A program made the position numbers and the translations under genes. From assembly GCA_023423275.1 (NCBI GenBank), contig JAFAFW010000016.1, positions 1 through 32,091 on the forward strand: a DNA stretch of 32,091 nt. Direction: 5' to 3'. The notes beneath the pieces were generated by a model. The model was not told the origin of the DNA. It did no database searches and saw only the letters and a list, made by a program, of their open reading frames with translations. This document shows, one piece after another, positions 1-7,303 of the stretch; position 1 is the first letter of the stretch; every line of letters begins with the position of its first letter. Origin of the DNA: Pseudomonadota bacterium (lineage in GTDB: Bacteria > Pseudomonadota > Alphaproteobacteria > Rhizobiales > Hyphomicrobiaceae).

Positions 1-1
1 G

Positions 2-199
2 TTAGCGGCCGGCGCGCGCGACGGCCGCTCACAGCATCGCAACAAGGCCATGGCGCTGGAGCGGCTCGCCGCGCTTCTGAGGTTGCAAGGTGAATTGACG
101 GCGATCATGGACCGGCAAAAGGTCCAGTCCGGCCACGATCAGCTCGAACGCGGGCGCCCGGTCCGCCGCTTCAAAGGCCCAGGTTTCGCACCTGGATGA
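2..199 (+). CDS. prfH: Peptide chain release factor H (PrfH), C-terminal part, cut by window edge
   Basis: The open frame enters from the left edge and stops at TGA 197-199, giving 65 residues of a C-terminus. It contains RSQHRNKAMALERL, the conserved R-S-Q-H-x-N-K-x-x-A segment of class I release factors, and ends with HDQLERGRPVRRFKGPGF. That ending matches the PrfH tail (H-x-Q-[IL]-E-R-G-x-P-x-R-x-F) rather than RF1, RF2 or ArfB. PrfH is a GGQ-type release factor usually encoded beside RtcB2 RNA ligase and thought to rescue ribosomes damaged in the decoding centre. The GGQ domain and any rtcB lie outside the window. The gene stops only 12 nt before the guaA-like attachment repeat, so it may belong to a neighbouring island. 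The family assignment rests on the tail motif. Confidence 0.8.
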   Translation, partial: LAAGARDGRSQHRNKAMALERLAALLRLQGELTAIMDRQKVQSGHDQLERGRPVRRFKGPGFAPG

Positions 200-211
200 G
201 GGAGGAGCAGG

Positions 212-229
212 TTACTCCCACTCGATGGT
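212..229. repeat. Outer attachment-site copy (guaA 3'-end duplicate)
   Basis: Read on the minus strand this 18-mer encodes T-I-E-W-E followed by TAA, the exact C-terminus of GuaA. It matches 11800-11817 at 16 of 18 positions, with a perfect 14-bp core TCCCACTCGATGGT. Similarity stops abruptly at 229. This is what integration into the guaA 3' end leaves: one copy completes the gene and one is displaced to the far end of the insert. The stop codon differs (TAA here, TGA at guaA), so the copies have separate histories. Confidence 0.75.
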
Positions 230-525
230 TAAAGTTTCCTCTAACGCATTGAATATAATGCGAAAATTAGACCCACTATCAAGAACTGCCGGTGCGGTGA
301 CCGTCAGAAATAGATGTTATTGAATTAATTGATAAATTTTTTCTGCTCGCTTGAATCATCTATCGCCTGCTATCGGCACTTTCACTGCCGCGCTAACTGA
401 CTCACCGATGTTCCATCCAGATCGAATTCCAGTCAGAAAATACCGTCAGCCGGCTTCGATTCAGCAAGTCCACACACCTGTCAGTCTAACCGTCCTCCCT
501 TCCACCAATATGAAGGAAGAGACAC
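230..525. other. AT-rich non-coding island end with short repeats
   Basis: No convincing gene is visible in this stretch. It is clearly richer in A+T than its surroundings. It holds a perfect interrupted palindrome, CGCATT-GAATAT-AATGCG, at 245-262. The heptamer ACCGTCA occurs at 300-306 and 442-448. The string ATTGATAAATTTTTT lies at 328-342 and recurs with one mismatch next to the other island end (11780-11794). ACCGTCA also recurs twice near the right end. These are candidate arm-type recombinase, excisionase or host-factor sites; the role is inferred from position only. Confidence 0.4.
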
Positions 526-888
526 ATGACCAAAAAGCCGAGTCGCGTTCGCGTTCTGATGATACCCTATCAGAGGGACGACGATAGCGATCCTGCTGGT
601 TACTCCAGCCCGGCGACGTTTCTGACTGGGTTGCCTCGCGCTATCAGGCGACACGAGCTCAGGCTTATCGTGCCATTGGCCGACACCACGATCTACGAGA
701 TGGAGCAGAGAGGCGAGTTCCCGCGCCGTTTTTACCTCACGCCTCGCTGCGTGGTGTGGGATCTCAAGGAGGTCGGAGCGTGGCTCGGAGAGCGCCGCAG
801 GGCCAATACTGCTGGGCACACGAAAATCTCCATCGGTCCAGACGTCCGTCTGCGGAAGACGCGGCCTGTGAAAACGCTAGCCAAATAA
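526..888 (+). CDS. AlpA-like (MerR-fold) small DNA-binding protein
   Basis: The protein has 120 residues. The central part, LADTTIYEMEQRGEFPRRF followed by VVWDLKEVGAWLGER, has the layout of AlpA/CP4-57-type regulators and excisionases: helix-turn-helix reading 'type-of-site, E-x-G-x-F-P-x-x', then W-x-x-x-E-V-x-x-W-L. These proteins bind island ends, acting as excisionase or as an activator of the integrase gene. The start is ATG 526, preceded by AAGGAAGAG at a suitable distance. The roughly 35-residue N-terminal and 25-residue basic C-terminal extensions are longer than in typical AlpA. Its place as the first gene inside the left attachment site fits an excisionase or regulator role. No tyrosine integrase partner is visible nearby. 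Confidence 0.65.
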   Translation: MTKKPSRVRVLMIPYQRDDDSDPAGYSSPATFLTGLPRAIRRHELRLIVPLADTTIYEMEQRGEFPRRFYLTPRCVVWDLKEVGAWLGERRRANTAGHTKISIGPDVRLRKTRPVKTLAK

Positions 889-1148
889 TCCTTTGGCACG
901 GTGGCTATCGAGCCATTTCTGGCGCGATAGCTTATCAGCGCAGACCGCTATCGGCGCGGGCGCGATTCGGTCTAACAAGAGGATGAATCAGTGCGATGCC
1001 CCGAGGCCGGTCGGTGGAGGACTGTTCAGCCGCAGTTGTCGGATCGAGCCGGCAATCTGTTGCTTGTGATAATTACGCACGAAGATCCGTGCCTAGAGCG
1101 GACTTTTCATCATAGATTTTTATATGTCACACAATCATGTTGAAAAAG

Positions 1149-1163
1149 CCGCCCATGAGGCGG
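1149..1163 (+). promoter_or_regulatory. Small hairpin over the AbiEi ribosome-binding region
   Basis: CCGCC (1149-1153) and GGCGG (1159-1163) form a 5-bp stem with loop CATGA, ending 10 nt before the abiEi ATG. The only Shine-Dalgarno-like bases, GAGG at 1158-1161, lie in this hairpin. It could be a translational control element or half of an operator. AbiEi proteins are known to repress their own promoter through inverted repeats. The upstream segment 889-1148 holds no gene that I can support. Confidence 0.3.
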
Positions 1164-1173
1164 ATAATACAGC

Positions 1174-2001
1174 ATGATTTACGATCAGCGATCAGCTCTC
1201 TCCACTTACATGGCCGACCGCCTGTCGGTGGGGCAAATCGTGTTCACGAGCGATCAAGCCAAGGAGGCGCTCCACATTGCACAGGGGGCCTTCCTCGACG
1301 CTTCTGAACGGCTCCAGAAGCGCAAGCACCTCCTGAACCCCCGCAAGGGCTTCTACGTGATCGTGCCTCCCCAGTTCGCAAAATGGGGGGCGCCGCCTCC
1401 TGCTTGGTACATCGACGCGCTCATGCACCACGAGGGGGAGGCCTACTATGTCGGCCTCCTGAAGGCGGCCGAAATGCACGGCGCGACGCATCAGGCCGTG
1501 ATGGAATTCCAGGTCGTCTCCGGCAAGCGTCTTCCCAAGATACGTGCGGGCCGCAACCTGATCGTCTTCTACTATCGCAAAGACATGCAGCCGGTAGCCG
1601 GCGGCCTTGAGCCACACAAGACCGATACTGGGAGCATGATGATCTCTTCGGTGGAACTGACGGCTCTCGATCTCTTGCGCTATCCCAAAGCCGCAGGAGG
1701 CCTGTCGAACATCGCAACAGTCCTGACCGATCTCGGCCCAAAGATTGATCCGGAAAAGCTCGCGTCACTGTCCCGAAGCACAGAGAAGCCTGTCGTTCAG
1801 CGACTCGGCTATCTGCTCGACCGTCTAGGGTTTAAGGATCGAGCCGAAGCGATGCATGCAGCATTGACTGAACGCGGCATGCCGCCATGGACGGAACTTG
1901 ATCGCAGCGAGATTCGCGATCCGGATTTCACCCCGGAACCTTGTGAGAAGAACGCGCGCTGGCGCGTCATCGTGCGCCGTGCACCGGAGGTCGATGAATG
2001 A
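1174..2001 (+). CDS. AbiEi-family antitoxin (type IV toxin-antitoxin)
   Basis: The protein has 275 residues. The N-terminal part (about 1-75) has the winged-helix look of AbiEi: a helix, then S-x-x-L-Q-K-R-K-H-L-x-N-P-R-K-G-F-Y-V-I-V-P. The central part (about 80-200) carries the family pattern A-Y-Y-V-G-L-L-K-A-A-E-M-H-G-A-T-H, then V-V-S-G-K and the segment S-S-V-E-L-T-A-L-D-L-L-R-Y-P. AbiEi neutralises the nucleotidyltransferase toxin without stable binding and represses its own operon. The ATG at 1174 starts 10 nt after a small hairpin with poor Shine-Dalgarno bases elsewhere. The 3' end overlaps the toxin start by 4 nt (ATGA), the usual arrangement for this pair. Confidence 0.85.
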   Translation: MIYDQRSALSTYMADRLSVGQIVFTSDQAKEALHIAQGAFLDASERLQKRKHLLNPRKGFYVIVPPQFAKWGAPPPAWYIDALMHHEGEAYYVGLLKAAEMHGATHQAVMEFQVVSGKRLPKIRAGRNLIVFYYRKDMQPVAGGLEPHKTDTGSMMISSVELTALDLLRYPKAAGGLSNIATVLTDLGPKIDPEKLASLSRSTEKPVVQRLGYLLDRLGFKDRAEAMHAALTERGMPPWTELDRSEIRDPDFTPEPCEKNARWRVIVRRAPEVDE

Positions 2002-2858
2002 TCCCGGCGCAAAATATCGTGGCCTGGGGCGCCGTCGTGCCATGGACGGAACAGCGGCAGGTGGAGCAGGATCTCATTATCAGCCGTGCCATAGTCGCGA
2101 TATTTTCCGACGACCAGCTCCGTCAGCAGTTGCGTTTTCGCGGCGGAACGGCGCTCAACAAGCTCCACTTCGCGCCCCCGCTGCGCTACTCTGAGGATAT
2201 CGACCTCGTCCGCACAAGCGCCGGCCCGATCGGACCGGTGTTGGACCGGCTTCGTGCGGTCTTGCAGCCATGGCTAGGACAGGCACAGTTCGATCAAAGC
2301 CCTGTCGCACCAAAACTTAGATTTCGCGCCGACGCCGAGGATGGAGGCGCTCCGATCCGCCTGAAGGTCGAGATCAACACACGCGAGATCAACGCCTACG
2401 ATCCCCCGGCTCGAATTCCGTTTGGCGTCGACAATCCCTGGTTTGCCGGTAACGCAGATGTCGCTACCTTCTCGCGTGAAGAAATGCTGGCGACCAAGCT
2501 GCGCGCCTTGCTCCAGAGAGATAAGGGGCGCGACCTCTACGATCTTGCGCACGCGCTTGAGCTGTTCGACGGCTTGTCTGAAGAACGCGTGGTGGCGATC
2601 TTCACTGAGTATCTCCAGGCTGCGGGGCAAGCGATTACCCGCGCCCAGGCGCAGCAACGCATGTTTGCCAAGCTGGCAAACCCGAACTTCGTCATCGATA
2701 TGAGGCCTTTGCTACCCGCTGCACAGGCAGAACGGCTCACGGAAGAAGGTACGCGGGGCCAGTTCAGGGAAGTTTTCACCCGGTTCATCAACCGTATCCC
2801 TGGCGCCCCCTGGGCGCGCACTGACGAAATGAAGGAGAGATTTGAACTCGACTGGTAG
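1998..2858 (+). CDS. AbiEii-family nucleotidyltransferase toxin
   Basis: The protein has 286 residues and a DNA polymerase beta-type nucleotidyltransferase fold. The active-site pattern is R-G-G-T-A-L at 48-53, then R-Y-S-E-D-I-D-L at 63-70, supplying the metal-binding D67 and D69. L-K-V-E-I follows at about 122-126, and E-E-M-L-A-T-K-L-R-A-L-L-Q-R-D-K-G-R-D-L-Y-D-L at about 161-183 is the conserved AbiEii K...R-D-x-x-D-L signature. AbiEii enzymes transfer nucleotides to cellular RNA (shown for related toxins acting on tRNA) and cause abortive phage resistance or island maintenance. All visible catalytic residues are kept, so the toxin is probably active. It is translationally coupled to the antitoxin through the ATGA overlap. 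Confidence 0.88.
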   Translation: MIPAQNIVAWGAVVPWTEQRQVEQDLIISRAIVAIFSDDQLRQQLRFRGGTALNKLHFAPPLRYSEDIDLVRTSAGPIGPVLDRLRAVLQPWLGQAQFDQSPVAPKLRFRADAEDGGAPIRLKVEINTREINAYDPPARIPFGVDNPWFAGNADVATFSREEMLATKLRALLQRDKGRDLYDLAHALELFDGLSEERVVAIFTEYLQAAGQAITRAQAQQRMFAKLANPNFVIDMRPLLPAAQAERLTEEGTRGQFREVFTRFINRIPGAPWARTDEMKERFELDW

Positions 2859-3022
2859 TCTACGCGGTGAGACCTCCACCAACGCGATGATCCGCACCGA
2901 CTACACAGTCAGTGACGGCACTGCCATCGCTACGACGAGCGCTACCAGTTGAGCAATCCCGGCACGCTCCTCGTGTCCGATGCGCAGTTCAAATGCTGAA
3001 AACCACTCAACGCCACAAGGCG

Positions 3023-3673
3023 TCATGGTCGCAGCAGTACGTATCGCCCTCGCCGACGGGTGCCGATGAACTGGACAAGCTCCTTGGTCTTGAGGCTAGC
3101 AATGTCGCGCTTCGCAGTCTTCTCCGAGACGTTGAAGACATTCTGAATGGTGCGAGCTGAGACGCGACGCTCATCACCTACCGCAGTCAGAAACCATCGC
3201 TGACGATCATTCAGACTTAGGTCGTCAGGAGCGGGCCGATTAGGGTCACGATCAGGGTCATGAATAGGGTCGCGATCAGGGTCAATTCTGGGAAGTCGGT
3301 AGCGGCCGTCGTCATCGACGCGCCAGGCAGGACCATATCGCTCACGTTCCGGCGTCGAACCGGAACCCTTTTGCTGAAGAAAGTGCTCCAATAGGTTCAC
3401 GCGACGGCTCGCGGCTAAGACGGTTTGCAAAGTTCCATCGGAATATCTCAGAATTTGAATGAGATAACGTCCGTACGGTCCTCTTTCCCCGGATAACCAG
3501 TTCTTGACCGCGCGCTCACTTGCTCCAGTCCATTTCATCACGGTTTTAGTTGCGCGATGCGTATCGCCGAGCTCGGATCGAAGCGCCGACGAAATTGCCT
3601 GCGAGTAATCAATCGGTCGGGACGAGCCTCTGCCGCCTTGACGTAACACCTTGCCCTTCTTCGGCAACTTCAT
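3023..3673 (-). CDS. Two-HTH putative DNA-binding protein with acidic D-P-rich linker
   Basis: The 216-residue protein starts at ATG 3673, chosen because GGAGGG stands at proper spacing before it; a start at 3799 would run into the divergent recombinase gene. The N-terminal part (about 20-95) contains a helix-turn-helix, VMKWTGASERAVKNWLSG. The C-terminal part (about 150-215) contains a second one, RVSARTIQNVFNVSEKTAKRDIASL, followed by a wing ending RRRGRYVLLRP, as in DeoR-like winged helices. The two are joined by a linker of D-P-D-R-D-P repeats encoded by a 12-nt tandem repeat. I do not recognise the family. Divergence from the recombinase suggests it regulates that operon. Downstream, 2859-3022 holds no gene. 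Confidence 0.6.
   Translation of the reverse strand: MKLPKKGKVLRQGGRGSSRPIDYSQAISSALRSELGDTHRATKTVMKWTGASERAVKNWLSGERGPYGRYLIQILRYSDGTLQTVLAASRRVNLLEHFLQQKGSGSTPERERYGPAWRVDDDGRYRLPRIDPDRDPIHDPDRDPNRPAPDDLSLNDRQRWFLTAVGDERRVSARTIQNVFNVSEKTAKRDIASLKTKELVQFIGTRRRGRYVLLRP
3242..3285. repeat. 12-bp tandem repeat inside the two-HTH gene
   Basis: Units AGGGTCACGATC, AGGGTCATGAAT, AGGGTCGCGATC and a partial AGGGTCAA follow one another from 3242. They keep the reading frame and encode D-P-D-R-D-P-I-H-D-P-D-R-D-P-N on the minus strand. The period is a multiple of three, so copy-number changes would only alter linker length. Confidence 0.8.
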
Positions 3674-3789
3674 CCCTGCGCCCTCCGCTACAGTTGCACT
3701 CTGGGAGCAGAAGCCGTCGGGACGCGCTGTGGTCAGCGCCGCTGATGAGTCCTTGCTCGCCAAGGGGGGCGCGAGAAGAAGAGCGGACG
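3674..3789. promoter_or_regulatory. Divergent intergenic region between HTH gene and recombinase operon
   Basis: These 116 bp separate the two divergent starts and must hold both promoters and Shine-Dalgarno sites (GGAGGGC for the minus-strand gene, GAAGAAGAG for the recombinase). I see no clear -35/-10 pair or palindromic operator. Confidence 0.35.
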
Positions 3790-5349
3790 ATGACGTCAAA
3801 CAGTGATGGGAGCGACGAGCGAGTGGGCGACAACCCTGTCCGAGCTGCCGAGTACGTGCGTATGTCGACGGACCATCAGCGCTATTCGACCGAAAATCAG
3901 GGCGAGGCGATTCGCGCTTACGCAGCGCGCAGGAATTTCAACATCGTTCGGACGTATCAGGATCAAGGCAAGAGCGGTCTGAATCTTGGTGACCGCGAAG
4001 GCTTGAGAAATCTCTTGGCCGACGTTGTCGGAGGTAAGGCGGACTTCAGCGTGGTGCTGGTCTACGACGTCAGCCGCTGGGGCAGGTTTCAGGACGCGGA
4101 CGAAAGCGCCTACTACGAGTACCAGTGCAAGAGAGCCGGTGTGCGGGTCGAGTACTGCGCTGAGCCGTTTGAGAACGACGGCAGTCTGGGCTCCGATATC
4201 CAGAAGATGCTGAAGCGCAAGATGGCCGGCGAATACAGCCGCGAGCTATCGGTGAAAGTCTTCGCGGGGCAGTGCCGGTTGATCGAGAAGGGTTTCCGCC
4301 AAGGCGGGCCTGCGGGCTTTGGACTCAGGCGGCAGCTGGTGGACGAGCGCGGCCAGAAGAAAGCTCTCCTGCAACGCTTGGAGCACAAGAGCATTCAGAC
4401 CGATCGCGTCATCTTGATTCCAGGCCCGGAAAACGAGGTGGAGGTCGTAAACACGATCTATCAGTGGTTCGTGGAAAATGGCGAAACGGAAGCGGAGATC
4501 GCCGCGCGGCTCAATAGAAATTCAGTGCCGACCGATCTCGGGCGATTGTGGACACGTGGAACCGTGCATCAGATCCTCATTAATGAAAAATATGTCGGCA
4601 ACAACGTATGGAACCGCAGCTCCTCCAAGCTCAAGCAAAAACGAATTCGAAATGATCGCGATATGTGGATCCGGGCTGACGGAGTTTTCGAACCGATCGT
4701 TGGCAAGCTGTTGTTTGGTGCTGCCCAGGCAATTATTCGCGCTCGATCCCACCGGCTATCTGACGCCGAGATGCTGGATGTTCTGAGAAAGCTTCTCGCA
4801 CAGCATGGATACCTTTCTGGACTCGTCATCGATGAGGTGGAGGGCGCGCCATCGAGCAGCGCCTACCGCAACCGGTTTGGAAGCCTCCTGCGGACCTACT
4901 CGCTCATAGGCTACAGGCCTCCGAGAAATTACGGGTATGTCGATGAGAACAGGCGCTTGCGCGAACGCTTCCCGGAACTGGTAGCTGAGGCGATGCAGGG
5001 CCTGCGCGAAGTCGGCGCCAGTGTCCGAGACGAGGGTGGGCTGATTTCGATCAACGACGAAGTCACGGCGGAATTGCTGCTCAGCCGTTGTCACGAAGCT
5101 CGAACCGGCGCGCGGCGCTGGATAATCCGTATGGAATCGCGGCTCCATCCTGACCTTAGAATTGTCGTGCGAATGCAGCCCGGTGGGCGTTCTGCACTCG
5201 ACTACTTCCTGTTTCCTGGATTCGACATTGGCCAAACCGATCTGAGATTGGCCGAACGCAACGAAGCCAGTCTCGATGCCTACAGGTTCGACACCATCCA
5301 ATCGCTTTACGAGTTGATGCGGAGAGTTCCGCTAAAGGAGGTTGCATGA
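3790..5349 (+). CDS. Large serine recombinase
   Basis: The protein has 519 residues from ATG 3790, preceded by a purine-rich GAAGAAGAG. The resolvase catalytic domain (about 18-160) starts A-E-Y-V-R-M-S-T-D-H-Q, with nucleophile S26. It continues with Y-Q-D-Q-G-K-S-G-L-N-L and V-L-V-Y-D-V-S-R-W-G-R, the usual large serine recombinase signature. The recombinase domain follows (about 165-340; Q-G-G-P-A-G-F-G-L-R, then S-V-P-T-D-L-G-R-L-W-T, then I-L-I-N-E-K-Y-V-G-N). I see no zinc-ribbon cysteines. Instead about 160 C-terminal residues include R-F-G-S-L-L-R-T-Y-S-L-I-G-Y, a short motif also found in HNH/homing-endonuclease-like proteins. The gene overlaps the next by 4 nt (ATGA). It is the only recombinase besides the IS transposase, so it is the best candidate for mobilising the island. 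Confidence 0.88.
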   Translation: MTSNSDGSDERVGDNPVRAAEYVRMSTDHQRYSTENQGEAIRAYAARRNFNIVRTYQDQGKSGLNLGDREGLRNLLADVVGGKADFSVVLVYDVSRWGRFQDADESAYYEYQCKRAGVRVEYCAEPFENDGSLGSDIQKMLKRKMAGEYSRELSVKVFAGQCRLIEKGFRQGGPAGFGLRRQLVDERGQKKALLQRLEHKSIQTDRVILIPGPENEVEVVNTIYQWFVENGETEAEIAARLNRNSVPTDLGRLWTRGTVHQILINEKYVGNNVWNRSSSKLKQKRIRNDRDMWIRADGVFEPIVGKLLFGAAQAIIRARSHRLSDAEMLDVLRKLLAQHGYLSGLVIDEVEGAPSSSAYRNRFGSLLRTYSLIGYRPPRNYGYVDENRRLRERFPELVAEAMQGLREVGASVRDEGGLISINDEVTAELLLSRCHEARTGARRWIIRMESRLHPDLRIVVRMQPGGRSALDYFLFPGFDIGQTDLRLAERNEASLDAYRFDTIQSLYELMRRVPLKEVA

Positions 5350-6269
5350 CCGCTCAGGCGAAGCATGCGCGGGTCGCACACCATGTTGGCGACGAGCAGG
5401 ACGTTCGCCTTATTTCGATCGCGCGCATCCGGATCTCCAATCCACGAACGCGAAGTCAGAAGGTTTTTGCTGGTATCGTTGAGAGCATCGCAGCTGTTGG
5501 TCTCAAGAGGCCGATAACAGTGACTGAGGTCGCCGGGGACGAAGGAGGTGCTCGCTATGATCTGATTTGCGGACAGGGACGCATCGAAGCATTTCAGGCC
5601 CTCGGCGAAGTCGAAATTCCGGCGATTGTCGTGTCTGCGTCGGAGACCGATGTCTACCTCATGAGCCTCGTCGAAAATCTGGCGCGGCGGAAGCATACAA
5701 ACCGTGAGCTTTTGACCGCGGTGCGCGTGCTCGATGAGCGCGGTTACAGTGCCACCGAGATCGCGCGCAAGACGGGTCTCGACCCAGGCTATATCTCCTG
5801 CATTCTCCAGCTGCTCAAGGATGGTGAGGAGCGTCTGATCGGCGCGGTCGAGAGAGGGTGGCTACCAATCTCCCTCGCATACGATATTGCCAAGGCCGGA
5901 GAAGCGGATATTCAGATCGCCATGATGGAAGCCTACGAGCGCGGCGTGCTGCGCGGCGAGCAGCTTCTTAAAGTTCGGCGTTTGATCGATAGACGCCGAG
6001 TCCTGGGCAAGAGCTATGGTTCCTGGCAGCGTAAGGCCAATCAGCCGATGACACCGTCAAAACTTGCGCAGGTGTTTCAAGCAGAGGTGCGGCGACAGCA
6101 GCTTGTCATTCGCAAGACCGAAGTCGCCGAGCAGCGTTTGATATTTGTCGTCACTGCCCTTCGCCGGATGCTCGGCGACGATCATTTTCGCACGCTCATG
6201 CGAGCAGAGAATATCGGCGACATGCCGAAACCATTAGCAGATCGTGTGACTGGGGAGACGCTCAGATGA
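5346..6269 (+). CDS. ParB/RepB-like partition protein
   Basis: The protein has 307 residues. The ParB N-terminal (Srx-like) domain spans about 15-105: I-S-I-A-R-I-R-I-S-N-P-R, then I-C-G-Q-G-R-I-E-A-F-Q-A-L-G (the CTPase box analogue of G-E-R-R/G-H-R-R), then L-M-S-L-V-E-N-L-A-R-R. A helix-turn-helix follows: Y-S-A-T-E-I-A-R-K-T-G-L-D-P-G-Y-I-S. The rest resembles the RepB plasmid-partition C-terminal region. ParB proteins bind DNA sites and load partition complexes, but no ParA ATPase gene accompanies this one. It overlaps the recombinase upstream and the next RepB-like gene downstream, each through ATGA, so the three were translated as one unit. It may act as an accessory DNA-binding factor for the recombinase; that role is inferred. 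Confidence 0.8.
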   Translation: MTAQAKHARVAHHVGDEQDVRLISIARIRISNPRTRSQKVFAGIVESIAAVGLKRPITVTEVAGDEGGARYDLICGQGRIEAFQALGEVEIPAIVVSASETDVYLMSLVENLARRKHTNRELLTAVRVLDERGYSATEIARKTGLDPGYISCILQLLKDGEERLIGAVERGWLPISLAYDIAKAGEADIQIAMMEAYERGVLRGEQLLKVRRLIDRRRVLGKSYGSWQRKANQPMTPSKLAQVFQAEVRRQQLVIRKTEVAEQRLIFVVTALRRMLGDDHFRTLMRAENIGDMPKPLADRVTGETLR

Positions 6270-7131
6270 AGCAGGGCTTTCAGAAGAGAACAAAGACGGT
6301 CCCACTTTCCAAGATCCTGCCGACCAGGACGCTCAGCAAGGACATACGTTCTTCGCATCGATCAAGGAAGTTGGGATCATTGAGCCGCTTGCCGTGCATC
6401 CCAGTGATCAAAAAGGCAGCTCGTTCATTCTGCTCGACGGTCACCTTCGTCTCGAGGCCCTACGGGCATTGGGGGCTTCGAACGCGATATGCATTGTTTC
6501 TACGGATGATGAGGGCTTCACGTACAACAGGCAGATCAATCGGTTGAGCCCCGTACAAGAACACAAGATGATCCTGCAGGCAGTGGCAAAGGGCGTCTCA
6601 CCGGATCGTATCGCGAAGGCACTCAACGTCAATGTCGACCGGATCCGCGAACGTCAGCGGCTCTTGCAAGGAATCGCACCTGAGGCTGTCGAACTCCTGA
6701 AAGATCGCATGGTCAGCCAAGGTGTCTTCGGCATTCTGCGCAAGATGAAACCGATCCGGCAGATCGAAGCCGCCGAGATGATGACGTCAGCCAACCGCTT
6801 CACCGTGCCTTACGCAAAAATGATATTCGCCGCGACTCGCCAGGAATTGCTCGTAGAGCCAAAGAAATCGAAGCCGCTGGACGCGACGCCCGAGGATATC
6901 GGCCGGATGGAGCGGCAAATGGAAAAGCTTTACCAGGATTACAAGCTCGTCGAGGATACGCTTGGGGAGACGATGCTCGTTCTTGTTGTCGCCAAAGGGT
7001 ATGTGAGCCGTCTCATGCGCAACGACAACGTCTCTTCGTATCTCGAGATAAACCATCGCGATCTTGCCCGAGAGCTTGCTGGTGTCATGGAAGCGGTGAC
7101 GAGCGAGGCCCGCGCTCCAGAAAGGGAATAA
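6266..7131 (+). pseudogene. RepB-like ParB-family gene with a frameshift near 6347-6355
   Basis: ATG 6266 overlaps the preceding stop (ATGA) and begins a RepB-like N-terminus, V-P-L-S-K-I-L-P-T-R-T-L, in one frame. From about 6352 the homology continues in a different frame: F-A-S-I-K-E-V-G-I-I-E-P-L-A-V-H-P, then L-L-D-G-H-L-R-L-E-A-L-R-A-L-G, then an HTH (P-D-R-I-A-K-A-L-N-V-N-V-D-R-I) and the RepB partition C-terminal domain to TAA 7129-7131. The switch is consistent with loss of one base, or gain of two, just before 6352. Restoring it would give about 288 residues. An internal ATG at 6394 could still make a 245-residue protein lacking the start of the ParB domain. A sequencing error is the main alternative. 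Confidence 0.7.
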
Positions 7132-7303
7132 CCGGTGACAGTTGAGCAGGATCCAGCAAGAGAGCATAGCAGCGAAGGAAGGAGATGAGGCGCTCTATCA
7201 GGCTGCTTCCTCCATGCGACGTGGTAGTCCATTAGACCAACCCGCCTTTGCGCGGAGGCAGAGATATCCCACAATGGTCTGCCCCTCAAGCTGGTACCAG
7301 GCT

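Noticed and set aside
2925..2965. tRNA-like D-arm on the minus strand
   Set aside because: GCTCAACTGGTAGCGC resembles a D arm, but no acceptor pairing, anticodon stem or T arm can be built around it.
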